Part shown: positions 10,822 to 21,450 of the stretch, in pieces | Position numbering within the stretch: position 1 is the first letter of the stretch | Layout: every line of letters starts with the position of its first letter | Assembly: GCA_963920525.1 (NCBI GenBank) | Contig: OY986436.1 | Location: 81,623,630-81,687,629 of the forward strand | DNA from: Dichetophora obliterata | Taxonomy: Eukaryota; Arthropoda; Insecta; Diptera; Sciomyzidae | Direction of reading: 5' to 3' | Length of the DNA: 64,000 nt | Made by a program: the position numbers and the translations under genes | Notes under the pieces: model-generated | The model's input: only the letters and a program-made list of their open reading frames with translations | Told to the model about the DNA's origin: nothing | The model's database searches: none

Positions 10822-12165
10822 TTAGTGTTATGATATAAATAAGCTTTAATTTTTTATATTAATTCAATAATGAAATAATATAAATAAATTACTTTAATTA
10901 TATGTATTTGTGATATGTAATAAGTAATATATAAAAAATTTAATAAATTGTTATAAGCTCTTAACAAAAATAATTCTAATTTCATATGCCGACTGTAGCT
11001 ACACGATTAGAATTCACAATGTCTACAAAAAATTTCCGGCTAACTGCGCCAACAACAATTACCAAGGAAATCTACAAACAAGGACGCACAGAGAAGAACA
11101 AGATCAGAGCGGAACTTTGAAAACTTTTTGATTTCATCCTACATGTAGGACGGGCTGCAGTATGAACTTTCGCACATCCTACATGTCCGTCCGACCTGTC
11201 AAATCCATCCTACATGTAGGATAGTCCGAAACCCCCTACTAGCATGAAAATTCTTATATAGCAGTAAGGCGGTCCGTGGCAGGACAACGTCTTCCAGGGA
11301 ATACTAATATTTTGTATATAGGTTTTCGCTTCGGTCGGCAGTCCTCTCACTGCTAACTTTTTTTTTTAATTTAAGACCTGTTATGCTGTAAGAACGAATG
11401 ATACCGTTTAGAATGTCATCTCACATATTTACCTTGAAAGTTGGTTCACAGATAATGTTTCTTTGAAACATGGAACTGCCGAAACTGAGCAATGAAATGA
11501 GACTTGCAGTCAAAAAGGGCACTACCGCAAAGCTAGTTTCTTTATAAATAAGGATAATCACAAAATTTTTGAACTTGTGACAACTGGATGATTAGTTTTT
11601 ACTGTGCATACCATGTTTTTAAAATAACAAACTTTTCGAATTTTGTGTTGTTGCCCAAGTTTAAAGAATTGTGCATTGCCCTAAATTGACCCAAGGTTAA
11701 CGCGAAAAATACAGAATCAAGCAAGTCAACTAAGTTGTATTCTTAACCTAAAAAAGCATAGTAAAATTTGAACCCTGATCAAATTTTAAATGGATATTAC
11801 CGTAGTTTTGTTTATTTGAGTGTACCTTATAAAATGCATCGAAGTCCAGAAAGTTCATTCTACTGATTAAAAATTTGATATCTAACAATGAAAACTAATG
11901 GCATTCGATAGCTTAAAATTTCAAGCGATTTATTGTGTATTTTTTTATAACATTTAACTGTTTTTACAACAGCGATACCAAATAATATCAACAAACACAG
12001 AAATACTCAACAACTAACAACAACAACTATTATTTGCTAGTCCAATAAAATAACAACAACAAATTAACAAAATAAGTGAAACGTTTTGTTCGATCAACAA
12101 AAACGTTGGATTTGGCTGAGCTTTTCAAAAGCTAATTGCAAAATAAATAGGCATAGATTATTGGT
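10822..12165. other. No gene recognised
   Basis: About 1.3 kb without a supported gene. It contains the palindrome trio at 11133-11223 (listed separately), a pyrimidine-rich run near 11362 and a CAA-rich stretch at 11990-12070. Otherwise nothing stands out on either strand. Confidence 0.35.
11133..11223. repeat. Three copies of CATCCTACATGTAGGA-type palindromes
   Basis: CATCCTACATGTAGGA at about 11133, CATCCTACATGTCCGT at about 11187 and CATCCTACATGTAGGA at about 11208. TCCTACATGTAGGA is a perfect 14-bp palindrome; the middle copy has lost its right half. Confidence 0.7.
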
Positions 12166-12456
12166 ATGGATTTGCGTCCATTGATTGAGCCTCCTTCGCT
12201 GCGCCAACACCAACCACTTCACACTACTTCATCGATGATAACGATTACCGGCGATAAAGATTTGTTATCAATCAAAACAGTACGCTTTCCATACCATGCG
12301 CACAAAGGCTACGCTGTGATTGGCGCTCTGATTGCTCAATGGGTGGAGTCGCTGCCCCCAATCAAGTGCGCCACACACACCAACACAGATGACTCATACA
12401 TACGGATAATCAGCGCAAATCACGCAAACGATTGTTTCTGCTTTTTGGCCAAGTAA
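12166..12456 (+). CDS. Unrecognised 96-residue open frame
   Basis: ATG at 12166, stop at 12454. The frame is less AT-rich than its surroundings and begins MDLRPLIEPPSLRQHQ. I recognise no domain, signal peptide or element protein, and see no splice partner. It could be chance, a small exon or element debris. Confidence 0.15.
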   Translation: MDLRPLIEPPSLRQHQPLHTTSSMITITGDKDLLSIKTVRFPYHAHKGYAVIGALIAQWVESLPPIKCATHTNTDDSYIRIISANHANDCFCFLAK

Positions 12457-12865
12457 ATCGTGCATTGCATTTGGCTGCGAGTGGCTGGCTGCTACAACTT
12501 TTGGAACTTGTTTTAGTAATTGTTTTTTTTTTATTCTTTGCGGAAATTCTATGTTGTTGTAGGTGCGCTATATATATGCAAAAGAACGAGATAGCGATAG
12601 GTGTGCTGACTAGGTGGAGCCTCGGAATTTGTTTAAATCAAGTCACAAAATATACAATAAATAAAATTAAAATCAACGAAAGAAACTGGGTGGGCGAACC
12701 AAGAAAAACAGTGCAGGAAAATAGAAATAAAAATAGAGGAATAGTAAGCATTTGCTTCGAATTGTACGATTTCAATTTAGTTCAATGATTTTGAGATTAG
12801 TGTTTTTTTCAATCACTATTTATTCAAGTCGATTGTGATAAAAAAATTTAAAACCTATTGTAATA
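12457..12865. other. No recognisable feature
   Basis: Sequence up to the TA that marks the mariner insertion. It has a T-rich run at about 12517-12536 and purine-rich sequence at 12700-12740, but no supported gene. Confidence 0.3.
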
Positions 12866-13738
12866 CAGCGTGAATCAAAATAACTGTCGCACTTGTTTTA
12901 TGCCATAAATCAAAAGCACTGAGTAAACTATATTAAAAAAAATTTTCATCTTAAGCATTCTTTATAACTCTTCATCATTAAATTCGAATCTTTCACCATT
13001 AATTTTTTTTTAATCATCATCTGATATTTTCATTGATCATCGCTTAAGTTTATTTACCGTCATGTGTAGATTCGTTAATTTGCTCAGCATTATACCCCAA
13101 ATAGAAAAGTCCAAGGGGCTTAGCTCAGATGATGACGGAGGCCATTCCTTCAACAGAAATAAAGCATGGCAAATTTGCTCTGCACCACCTTTGAACGATT
13201 TTTGCCTTTTGTACTGGAAAAGAATTTTGCTGAAAACAAAAGTGACCCTCTCTGTAAATTTGCTTGGCATGCCGCTTAAGATAGTTTTTTAAAACATGTT
13301 CTCAGTAATATTCCGAATTATTTTAACGCCTTTTTCGATAAGAAGAAGGCGCAATTTGCCTTTTTTGGAGAATACGCCCCAAACCATGATTGACGAAACA
13401 TTTTGAAATTTTTCAACGGTTTTTTTTTCTTTAGAAATTTCTGCCATGTAAGCTGCGTACACTCTATTATTTTGCGAGTTGTGGCTTGCTTGCAAAAAGA
13501 AGAGTTTTTCGTCGGAAAATATGATACTGCAACCTGCGTACCGACGAAGGATCTCTGCACTTATTTCCCTTCGCAATATTATTATTATTATTATTATTGA
13601 CAAAACTTTTGAAACGGTTCATGCAATAAGTGTACGATTAATGCCAGAATCGTAAAAAACAACATTTGTTTTCCAGTGTTGCTTCTTTTTGTGTAATTGG
13701 TATTAATATAGGTGCGACAGTTACTTTGATTCACGCTG
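12866..13738. mobile_element. Deleted Tc1/mariner element, 873 bp, TA duplication
   Basis: The ends are CAGCGTGAATCAAARTAACT with inverted matches over 27 bp (12866-12892 and 13712-13738). TA lies on both sides (12864-12865 and 13739-13740), as expected for this superfamily. The interior holds a decayed transposase on the minus strand and an (ATT)n microsatellite at about 13575-13599. The length is well under the usual 1.3 kb. Confidence 0.9.
13037..13603 (-). pseudogene. Tc1/mariner transposase remnant, catalytic half
   Basis: The minus strand gives IIFSDEKLFFLQASHNSQNN (first catalytic motif), VSSIMVWGVFSKKGK and LLIEKGVKI at 13590-13300. A shifted frame gives HFCFQQNSFPVQKAKIV, then LLKEWPPSSSELSPLDFSIW at 13240-13040. 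The second catalytic aspartate (usually QQDSAPxH) is asparagine. The DNA-binding N-terminus is absent and the (ATT)n tract replaces sequence upstream of the catalytic core. Non-functional. Confidence 0.8.
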
Positions 13739-14118
13739 TATTGTTGTACGTACAGTGGCTCACAGCTTATTTTATGCAGTGCATACTTTAAAATTTAATG
13801 CTTTATAAAAACAAAACTAACAAAAGATAATATGGTGTCATTTCAAAGAGCAAAAAGTCTAGTTAAATAAAGTTTTTTATTAATTCCGGATACATATATT
13901 TAGTTGTTTAAAAAATAATAGAACAGAAAATACTGCTTAATTTCATCTCACAGCTTATTTTATGCAGTCACTTCTCCCTGTTACGGTACTCTAATGCTGC
14001 GCTGTCTAACGGTACTTTCGTTAGCTATGCCTTCGTTGTGTTTCTATAATTGCTTTGTGTTAGCTTTTTAGTCTGATTTTTTTGCTTCAAGTGTCTGCTT
14101 CTATGATTATTTAAAATA

Positions 14119-16071
14119 GGAGCGCGCACAACGCTACAACAACGAGAATTGGTTAAATACTATTTTAAAAATAGCAGCTCGCAGCGAAAAATGGCTGAAA
14201 TAGTTAATATCAATTCCTCTACAGTGCAAAAGATCATCGAGCGCTTCGTCCATAAGAATCGATTGCACAATAAGAGCAAAGAAGCACCAAACAAAATTTT
14301 TAATGCAACCGACGAGCGGCATATTGTACGGAAGATAAAGGCTAACCCGAGACTCTTAGCTCCGAAAATGGCTTTTGAAGTTCAAACTGACCTGAGCAAA
14401 CAGTGTAGTGCTGAAACTATTGGACGTGTCTTGCGCAAAAAGAACTTTCATGGCCGAGTAACACGAAACAAGCCGTTTATTAGCCCCAAAAACATATTAT
14501 GCAGACTCAACTACGACAAAGAACATATGTCCAAGGCCCCAGAGTACTGGACTTCAGTTATTTTTGCAGATAAATCGAAGATCAATTTATTCGGTTCAGA
14601 TGGTATGTGCTATATGTGGCGAAAACCGAATACCGAGGTCAACAAAAAAAAACTTAAAACAAACCGTGAAACATGGCGGTGGCAGCGTCATGGTTTGGTC
14701 CTGAATGTCAGCTGCTGGTACTGGGAAGTTGCCGTTTATTGAAACAACAATTTACAAATTTAAGTACCTACAGATCCTGAAGAACAATTTGTTGCAGAGT
14801 GCGAAGGTCCTGGGTATAAAATTGAATCTCCGATTTTACCAGGATGACGATCAAAAGCACAAAGCGGGTATTGTGCAAACCAGGCTAATATACAAATGCC
14901 CACAATTGATGACGCCGCGAGCACAGTCGCCAGACCTTAATGTTATTGAAAATGTGTGGTATTTATTGGAAAATAACATCCGGAAACATCAAATTTCAAA
15001 CAAAAACCACCTGAAAGAGATATTGAAAACGAAGTAGGGGAATATTTCGCCACCTATCCCTCAAAAACTGGTCGCATCAATTCCAAACCACCTTAGGGGT
15101 CGTCCATAAGCTACGTTACTGATTTTCCGGTTTTTTTTACCCCCCCTTCCCCTGCGTTACTTTTCGTAGTGCTTTTCAAAACATCTCCCTCCCATAAAGT
15201 AACGTGACATATGAAATTAATTCATTCGAATTATTATATATTTTGACTAGCTCTGACAATTTTCACTGGTATGACTTGATAGATTAAAGGAAAAATTGGA
15301 AAAAAATCAATAATTAATATCATCTATAAAAGCTATTCTATCTGCGATTCAAGATTCGATGCTCTTAATCACTGGGATAGAAGAAGCTGGTAGCTTTGTT
15401 GAGGATTCTTCAAAATAGAATTTTTCATTGGATTCTATGTCGACCCATTGAGGTGAATCCTCCTTTCTAACGCAAAGAAATTCACCTGGTCTTTGACAGA
15501 GTACTCTTAAAGGCTACACCCGAGCTGCACCAAGTTTTGTGTTTTTGTGTAAATGCTTTCGGAAAATTGATTTATTTAAATAGTATTTTTTATTCCGATT
15601 TATTGTAAACGATATAATACAAACTTATGGCAATTCATAGAAGTTTTAAAAACGAAATACAAGCCGCAGGTAGGACACGACCTTGAACCGATTTCTTCTT
15701 TCTGAGAAGGACAGTACATGTCATACGGTATCTCGTTTGATCAAGAACATTCAGGCCTTAACGTCAAAGCCTGTCGCAAAAGCAAAGACCCAAATTTTTC
15801 AGACGTGTGCTGAGATGGTGAAGGAATACCAAAAGGTTCCTGTGTCGAGGGAAAAGGTTACAAATTTTTGAAATAATTGTGTTTTTAATTATAGGTTTTT
15901 CGTCGATTTTTTAATTTTTGGTTACGTTACAATATCTAAACACCTCCCCCCTACCGTTACTTATCGTAGTGCATTTCAAAACCCCTCCCCCCCCCTTTAA
16001 TTGGTAACGTAGTTTATGGACGACCCCTTAGATATGTTGTGGACAACAAGGCTATCATACCAAATAATAAA
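14119..16071 (+). pseudogene. Tc1-like DD34E transposase, broken by frameshift, stops and an insertion
   Basis: The frame opens at ARTTLQQRELVKYYF. The codon that should be the start appears as ATA at about 14116. Then come a helix-turn-helix (MAEIVNINSSTVQKII, IFNATDERHIVRKIK), FHGRVTRNKPFIS and VIFADKSKINLFG, the first catalytic D. A one-base shift near 14665 leads to HGGGSVMVW, a stop and MSAAGTGKLPFIET. FYQDDDQKHKA holds the second D and SPDLNVIENVWYLLE the catalytic E. After a stop at about 15035 the frame LVASIPNHL runs to 15095, is broken by the MITE, and resumes as RYVVDNK at 16031. The catalytic triad is intact. Confidence 0.85.
15096..16027. mobile_element. 932-bp MITE with TTA duplication, inside the Tc1 transposase
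   Basis: The left end GGGGTCGTCCATAAGCTACG is mirrored at the right by ATGGACGACCCC; the inverted repeats are about 24 bp. TTA lies on both sides (15093-15095 and 16028-16030). Removing the element and one TTA restores the host reading frame (…NHL-RYVV…), so the duplication is certain. A 3-bp TWA target is typical of PIF/Harbinger. CGTTACTT(T/A)TCGTAGTGC occurs as a direct repeat inside both ends (about 15155 and 15955). A 62-codon frame at 15683-15871 is unrecognised. Confidence 0.85.
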
Positions 16072-16465
16072 AATTTCAGATATCATTAATCAATACGAAA
16101 AATTTATAAATAACAAGTGACTGCATAAAATAAGCTGTGATATGAAATTAAGCAGTATTTTCTGGTTTCTTAATTTTAAGCCAACTTAGTATATATTTTT
16201 ACAATAAATTAAGTTAATTTAGTAAACTAAACATCTTGTTATTTTAAATGATACTATATTATTTTTTCTATTCCTGTTAGTTTCGTTGTTATAAAGCCCT
16301 AAAATTGAAAGTATGCACTGCGTAAAATATGCTGTGAGCCACTGTATGTATACAAGTTCAAGAATCTTGGACGAATTTAAAAACCAATCGTTGGGATCAT
16401 GCATTTTTTACAACTTGTTCTGTTAGAATTAAAACTCTTCAAAATATTAAACATTTTTTTAATAA

Positions 16466-16970
16466 TACTTACTTACTTACTTAGTTGGCGCTACAACCGA
16501 ATGTCGGTCTTGGCCTCATCTAAGAATTTGCGCCAGCCATTTCTGTCTTTCGCTTGCTGGCGCCAGTTGGAAATTCGAAGCTTCGTCAGGTTGTCCTCTA
16601 CTTGGTCTTTCCAACGAAGATGAGGTCGTCCTCTTCTGCGTTGACCGCCGCTTAGTACCGAATCGAATGTTTTCTTCACTGGAGCATCGTCTTTCATGCG
16701 CTGAACATGACCAAGCCAGCGAAGCCGCTCGATTTTAATGCGCTTGACTATGTCGATGTCAGCGTACAGCTCATACAGTTCATCATTCCACCGTATTCGG
16801 TACTCGCCATTGACGCAGATTGGTCCGTAGATCTTACGAAGAATCTTTCTTTCGAATGCTCCTAAAGTCTTTTCATCTAAACTGCTCAGCGTCCAGGTTT
16901 GTGATGCGTAAAGTAGGATGGGCATGATGAGCGATTTATAGAGCGTGATTTTCGTTCGTCGAGAGATAAT
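16466..16970 (-). pseudogene. RTE-type retrotransposon, 5'-truncated 3' end
   Basis: On the minus strand, a 144-residue frame (16925-16491) reads LLYASQTWTLSSLDEKTLGA, IYGPICVNGEYRIRWND, RLRWLGHVQRM and RGRPHLRWKDQVEDNL. This is the C-terminal region after the RT thumb in RTE-clade elements common in insects. After the stop comes GCGCCAACTAAGTAAGTAAG, a (TAAG)n tail, the usual RTE 3' signature. It is nearly identical to the end of the copy at 44405-46096. Homology ends at about 16970, so nearly all of ORF2 is missing. GAGAGATAATACC is duplicated at the truncation point. Confidence 0.9.
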
Positions 16971-17079
16971 ACCGAGAGATAATACCTAGATTAATATGTA
17001 ATTCATGTTGGAATGCTCTTAGAAAGTAGCCTTAGGCTTGGTTTGGTTGTCATGCATATTTATCATTTCCTTTTATACA

Positions 17080-17155
17080 TGTGGCTTCATAGAGCAGTTG
17101 GTAGAGCCACAAGTATATACACTAAACGGTGTGGGTTCGAACCCCATAGGTTTCG
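17080..17155 (+). pseudogene. tRNA-like sequence, probably a SINE head
   Basis: TAGAGCAGTTGGTAGAGCC resembles a box A/D arm, and GTGGGTTCGAACCCCAT forms a 5-bp T stem with a TTCGAAC loop and serves as box B. The acceptor and D stems do not pair properly, so it is not a working tRNA gene. The tail is T-rich. Confidence 0.55.
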
Positions 17156-17349
17156 TTATTTTTTTATTTTTGCCGAAAATATTTTAATACAAACATTTAT
17201 TTAGTCGCATGGGGGAATAAAACTCAATTTTAATATTTGGTGTCGATTAAATTCTAAAACAGTTTCGATGTCGTCATATATACAATACAGGATCTACTAG
17301 AACTTAGTCCAAGGTTTGGAGTGTGTAAAGTACCATTTATGATTAGCCC

Positions 17350-17647
17350 TATCACTGAGTCTCGCCATGAGAAGCTACGAAAAAGGCATCACTGAATTCA
17401 TTGGTAGCGCCATTCGTAGAGGTTTGAAGTAATTTGGTAGGACGCGTCGTGTTTTGGTTTTCGGAGAAAATTTTTATAAAAATTCATACAGGTTATTCCT
17501 TCTGAATTTTATTTAAAAATTTTCTCCGACAGCCAAAACACGTCGTAACAAATTACTTTAAAAATCTACGAGTGATACTACGAATGAACTCAGTGATGCC
17601 CTTTTCGTAGTTTCTACGATATCGTACTACGACAGGACTCAGTGATA
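17350..17647. mobile_element. Small foldback MITE
   Basis: The ends TATCACTGAGTC are inverted (17350 and 17647). The arms continue through GGCATCACTGA, CGTAGAG/CTCGTAGAT, AAGTAATTTG and TCGGAGAAAATTTTTA to a short centre near 17480. Almost the whole element is an imperfect inverted repeat. There is no coding content. Confidence 0.8.
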
Positions 17648-17936
17648 AGCTGTATAATATTTTTTTATGTAACGGCAATACTTACGTTGAGCAATATGTT
17701 ATTTATCTGATCTGGGATGTCAAAAATTAAATAAAAAATTCAGGTAATATTTACATTTCTCGAATTTAGGGCGTGTGTTAATTGGCTACTTTTACAACGA
17801 GGTGAGGTGTGGTGGAAAAATTTACGTAGTGGGGAAAATATTTTACGTTTTTGTTGTGCCAATTGGGAATGTTCAAATTTTGACATATAATATTAAAACT
17901 TGAAATCATTAGCTGATTTCGTTGCTTTTATTTGTA

Positions 17937-19153
17937 ATGGATCATTCTTTCGCAATTCTTTCTGCAACAATGGCATTGTTTTTTGAATACGCTGAAGAAA
18001 TTGAAATTTTAAACAACATGCTCCTACTTTTAGCAAATGAAACAGAAAGGATCAGACCGCGGGTAAGTTCTGCTATATTTGCTAGAGTTTCATATTTTCT
18101 ATATATAATTTAGGGAATTTTATTTTTGAGACCACGAGCTACTTTCCGACACAATTAACGCCATTATGAATAGCGAAAACAAGACAACGCGGATGCATTT
18201 AAGGATCTCAAGTAACACTTTTCGGCACATTGTTACTCTAATACCTCGTAAGCGGCACGGATGGTCATTAGAATTTGAAGTCATGTGCTTCTTGTACTGG
18301 ATGGCTTGTGGATGCAGCAATAGAGTAGCTGGTGGGTTCATGGGTATAAGTCGCTACACAGTGTGAAATATAATTCACAAAATGTTTGAAGAATTCTTAA
18401 AAATGAAGAATGTTATTAGGCATGGATCCGTCGAAGACCACGTAAGATGTTCTAATAAATTCTGCAATAAAGCCAATACTCAAGTCTTTAGAAATTTTAT
18501 CGGAATAATAGATGGTACCCACGTACGAATGAAGTGCCCTGTAAATAAACACGATGAATATTTCAACCATTAAAAATTTTATTCGATTCAGGCACAGGCA
18601 GTCGTGGATAGCGATTTTAAATTTACGGACGTATTTGTTGGCTACCCAGGCTCCGTACACGATACTCGTGTTTTTTTTAACAGCCCCTTATATTTGAGAG
18701 GAACGTATCCACCAAATGGAAAGTTTTTATTTGGAGATAAAGGCTATCCTTGTCGCTTAAGTCCAGTTGCGATAATAACACCGTTTAAAGAACCACTCAC
18801 TCCGGATCAGGCAAGATTTAATGCAACTTTTAGCAAAATTCGAGTCCACGTTGAATCAGCCTTTGGAATGCTTAAAACAAGGTGGCGAAATATATTCAAT
18901 GGTGAACTAGAACTAAAAATAGAAAAAAACCGTTTTACATTACGGTTACATTAAAACCGTTTTTTGTGCATTTGTACTGCACAACATTTGTGTTTTGTAA
19001 GAAGATTTCCTTAATTTTAATTCTTAAAATGAGGAAATTTTTAACGAAGTTTCTAATGAAGTGGATACTATTGGTGATTCAGAAGAAGGTATTAATATGA
19101 GAAATCAATTATTTCAAGAATTCATGTCTGCTAATTTTATTCAAACTTTGTAA
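17937..19153 (+). pseudogene. PIF/Harbinger transposase (HARBI1-like, DDE_Tnp_4)
   Basis: Exon 1 is 17937-18062 (MDHSFAILSATMALFFEY…), followed by a 51-bp GTAAGT…TAG intron. One continuous frame then runs 18118-18954 with stops at about 18128, 18364 and 18571. Visible: LIPRKRHGWSLEFEVMCFLY (helix-turn-helix region), GIIDGTHVRMKCP (first D), FVGYPGSVHDTRVF (second D), FLFGDKGYPC and VHVESAFGMLKTRWR (catalytic E). After a frameshift near 18945 the tail AFVLHNICV and FMSANFIQTL ends at 19153. All catalytic residues survive, so decay looks recent. The exon 1/2 junction is one base out of frame. Confidence 0.88.
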
Positions 19154-19980
19154 ATTACTAAACAATTCAAATGTGAATAAATAAAAGAAAAAAACCAAAA
19201 ACACAACAAATAAGTAAAACTATCTAAACATGTAATTATGAAGAGAAGAACGTTGAGAAAAAATATATTTATTCTGACTCCGATTCAGACGTCAAAAGAA
19301 GCTGTGAAGTGTCAACTTCTAGGCAAAGCGTTTGTGCCACCTGTCCAAAGATCAATAGCATGCTGGACATGCGCTTGTCTACCTTTCGGCACCTTTTTTT
19401 TATAAAACGCTCCATACCGGCAAGTCTATCATTGCGATTTGGTGTAGAGCGGATAGGAGTTTTAGACCTTGAATCTCGGTGGATGGTTTGATGGTTGCTC
19501 AGTGATGATCGCATTCATGTTGAGCTTGTAGAACGATCGGAGAATCTGTGTTGATTGGAGAATCACGAGGTAGCGACGAATTTTGTCTTTCATATACTCC
19601 GCTTCCACTGTCTATCAAGAATAATGGATGATAGTTATCCTTTTTTGAGGCAAATTGTTGAAGCACTTCAAAAAACGGCCAGTCCTCCGCTTCTTCGGAC
19701 ATAGCTTCTTCCGAAGTGCATTCTCCTGTTTTATATTTAAAAAACGATTTGTACTTCCGAACAAGGTTGTTCCATTGATTTTTGCAAACTTTGCCATCCT
19801 TTACCGAAAATGTATTGTTTTGCTGTAAAGCATCACCAACTTTCCTACAATTGATATAATTAATTTTTTTTAAATAAAAAAAAAATAATAAAATAAAAAT
19901 GGCAATGATGAACAAAAATTAAGGGGACACCCTCGTTATCCCCAAAATCAAAATTCACAAATAAAAAAAAACCCAAACAC

Positions 19981-20122
19981 AATGGTCCATTATCATAGTC
20001 AAAATAAAGTTGACTTTAAATGTAGTATAAGCATTTTTGGCAGTTTTTCAATATAATATGTTTGTCAAAAAGCTTGCACTAAATTTAAAGTCGACTTATT
20101 TTTGACTATGATAATGGGCCAA
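19981..20122. mobile_element. Small palindromic MITE in an intron
   Basis: CCATTATCATAGTCAAAATA is mirrored by TTTTTGACTATGATAATGG; arms of about 40 bp continue through AAGTTGACTTTAAAT. It lies in the second intron of the Myb/SANT-like gene. Total length is about 140 bp. Confidence 0.75.
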
Positions 20123-20124
20123 TA

Positions 20125-20345
20125 TCTCCAAACACAAAATTTTCCAAATACAAAAATTGCGGCAATTTGCATACAAAAAGTTTTTGGATCCATCTATTCG
20201 GTTAATATGCACATTGTAACTTGGGGACCAAACTTGACTAGCGATCTCTAAGTGAGGACGCATAATTGTATTATACAATGTTGCAGTTGTAATCACGCTT
20301 TTAAATTTTTTCACCCAACGTTTATAAATCCTATCATAGAAGACG
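20125..20345 (-). pseudogene. Jockey-type reverse transcriptase fragment (thumb region)
   Basis: The minus-strand frame reads ATLYNTIMRPHLEIASQVWS followed by PSYNVHINRID. This matches the post-YADD block of Jockey-superfamily reverse transcriptases (LYxxxVRPxLEYxSxVW…HxxRIExVQ). It is about 70 codons long, truncated on both sides, and lies inside the large intron of the Harbinger 1 Myb/SANT gene. It shares the block, not close identity, with the copies at 57 and 61 kb. Confidence 0.65.
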
Positions 20346-21450
20346 TATTTTTACAAATTTTAAGCAGCAGGCATTTCCGAACTATCGTTTAAACATCAAT
20401 AAATAATAAAACCTACTTACCTCCATGCTTCATTCGTATTGGCATTTTTCCCAGTAAATAAGTGATCCATTTCAATTCTTTTTTCAATGAGCGCCATTCG
20501 GTCACAATTGCTCCCTGAGAAATTGAAACAAACATGAAGTCAGACATGAAGGAACTTTCAATTGTCTATGGCCGATATTGTCGGCGTATAGCTCAGGACT
20601 TACATGTAATATAGTTCTTTTTTTGCTTTTTTTGCTGTGACTCCATCTTGTTAATGCTGCTTGTGTTTGAAGCGGTACGCCCGGATAAATTAAACAAAAA
20701 TTTGCTGCTGCTGGATCTGGTGCCGACGGTGGACGCGAATGTATTGTGATCTGGCATAACAAGGGTTTTTCTTATCAGCAAGATATCAGAAGTTTAATGT
20801 AAATTAAATACTTACCAATTAAATTTAAGAGCTATTAACAATAAATGACTATTTCACTTCTTTACTGTTGGTTGAAATTGAAATGAAATTGAAATATTTT
20901 TGTTTATATTTCCTATTGTCAAAATTTATACTAGCCCTTAGGGTTACTACAAATTTTGAAAGGTGAAATTCACCTCAAAACTGTCGAAATTTACGGAGTC
21001 GGCTGTAAAAGTAGCCAATTAGCACACGCCCTCAGTTACGAAAAGTAACTAAATTCTTAAAAAATAACATGGTGCTACAGTGAAAATTTACTTTCAAAAT
21101 GACATGGTATAAGTTATAGATCTGGGCCTTGTTTTTCAAAAAATACAATTCTGTATTACAAGTAAAATACTTGTAAAAATAAAAATTTCCACAAGTTTGT
21201 GTTTCTTAAAACCACACTTGTAGACTGCAAGCTACAAGTCAGAACTGCTGTTTTCACAAGTTTCGAAAGTACTTGTAAATTATTTTCTGTTTCATGAAAT
21301 TTTTTAAAACCTTATAGCTTATGTGCATCTGTCAAGTTTTCAGATAGAGTCGTGAGTCTCTTGATTTTATTTACAAGCCCAAATTAAACAAAACGCCAAT
21401 AAAAAATAAAAAAAATAATTTTCATAAAAAATATATATTTTTAAACAGTG

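Larger units (their letters stand above)
13753..16344. mobile_element. Tc1-like element with long IR/DR ends, TA duplication
   Basis: Outer ends CAGTGGCTCACAGCTTATTT at 13753 and inverted at 16344. Inner repeats of CACAGCTTATTTTATGCAGT lie at about 13950-13969 and, inverted, at about 16121-16140. This is the paired inverted/direct-repeat (IR/DR) architecture of some Tc1 elements, with arms of about 220 bp. TA flanks both sides (13751-13752, 16345-16346). After removing the 932-bp insertion at 15096-16027 and one TTA, the element is about 1.65 kb, a normal size for this group. Confidence 0.9.
19269..20757 (-). pseudogene. Myb/SANT-like DNA-binding protein of Harbinger element 1, three exons
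   Basis: Exon 1, 20757-20604 (MPDHNTFASTVGTRSSSS… KKNYIT), ends at a GTAAGT donor. Exon 2 is 20514-20421 after TTTCTCAG and ends AG|GTAAGT. Exon 3 runs from 19844 to 19269. The joins keep phase: ...KNYIT-W-SNCDRMALIEKR and ...NEAW-R-KVGDAL. The product has a Myb/SANT-like domain (WSNCDRMALI, NTNEAWRKVGDAL, KVCKNQWNNLVRKYKSF) and an acidic linker (ECTSEEAMSEEAEDWPFFEV). In this superfamily such proteins help the transposase bind its ends and enter the nucleus. A frameshift near 19505 precedes RSTPNRNDRLAGMERFIKK. The first intron is 89 bp; the second is swollen by inserted elements. Confidence 0.8.
17769..21031. mobile_element. PIF/Harbinger element 1 with two convergent genes
   Basis: Terminal inverted repeats GGGCGTGTGTTAATTGGC… at 17769 and the inverse at 21031 match over about 28 bp. 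The flanks are TTA on the left and TCA on the right, possibly a mutated TWA duplication. Inside are a HARBI1-like transposase on + (17937-19153) and a three-exon Myb/SANT-like gene on - (20757-19269), the standard two-gene set of this superfamily. A retrotransposon scrap and a small MITE lie in an intron of the second gene. Confidence 0.85.
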
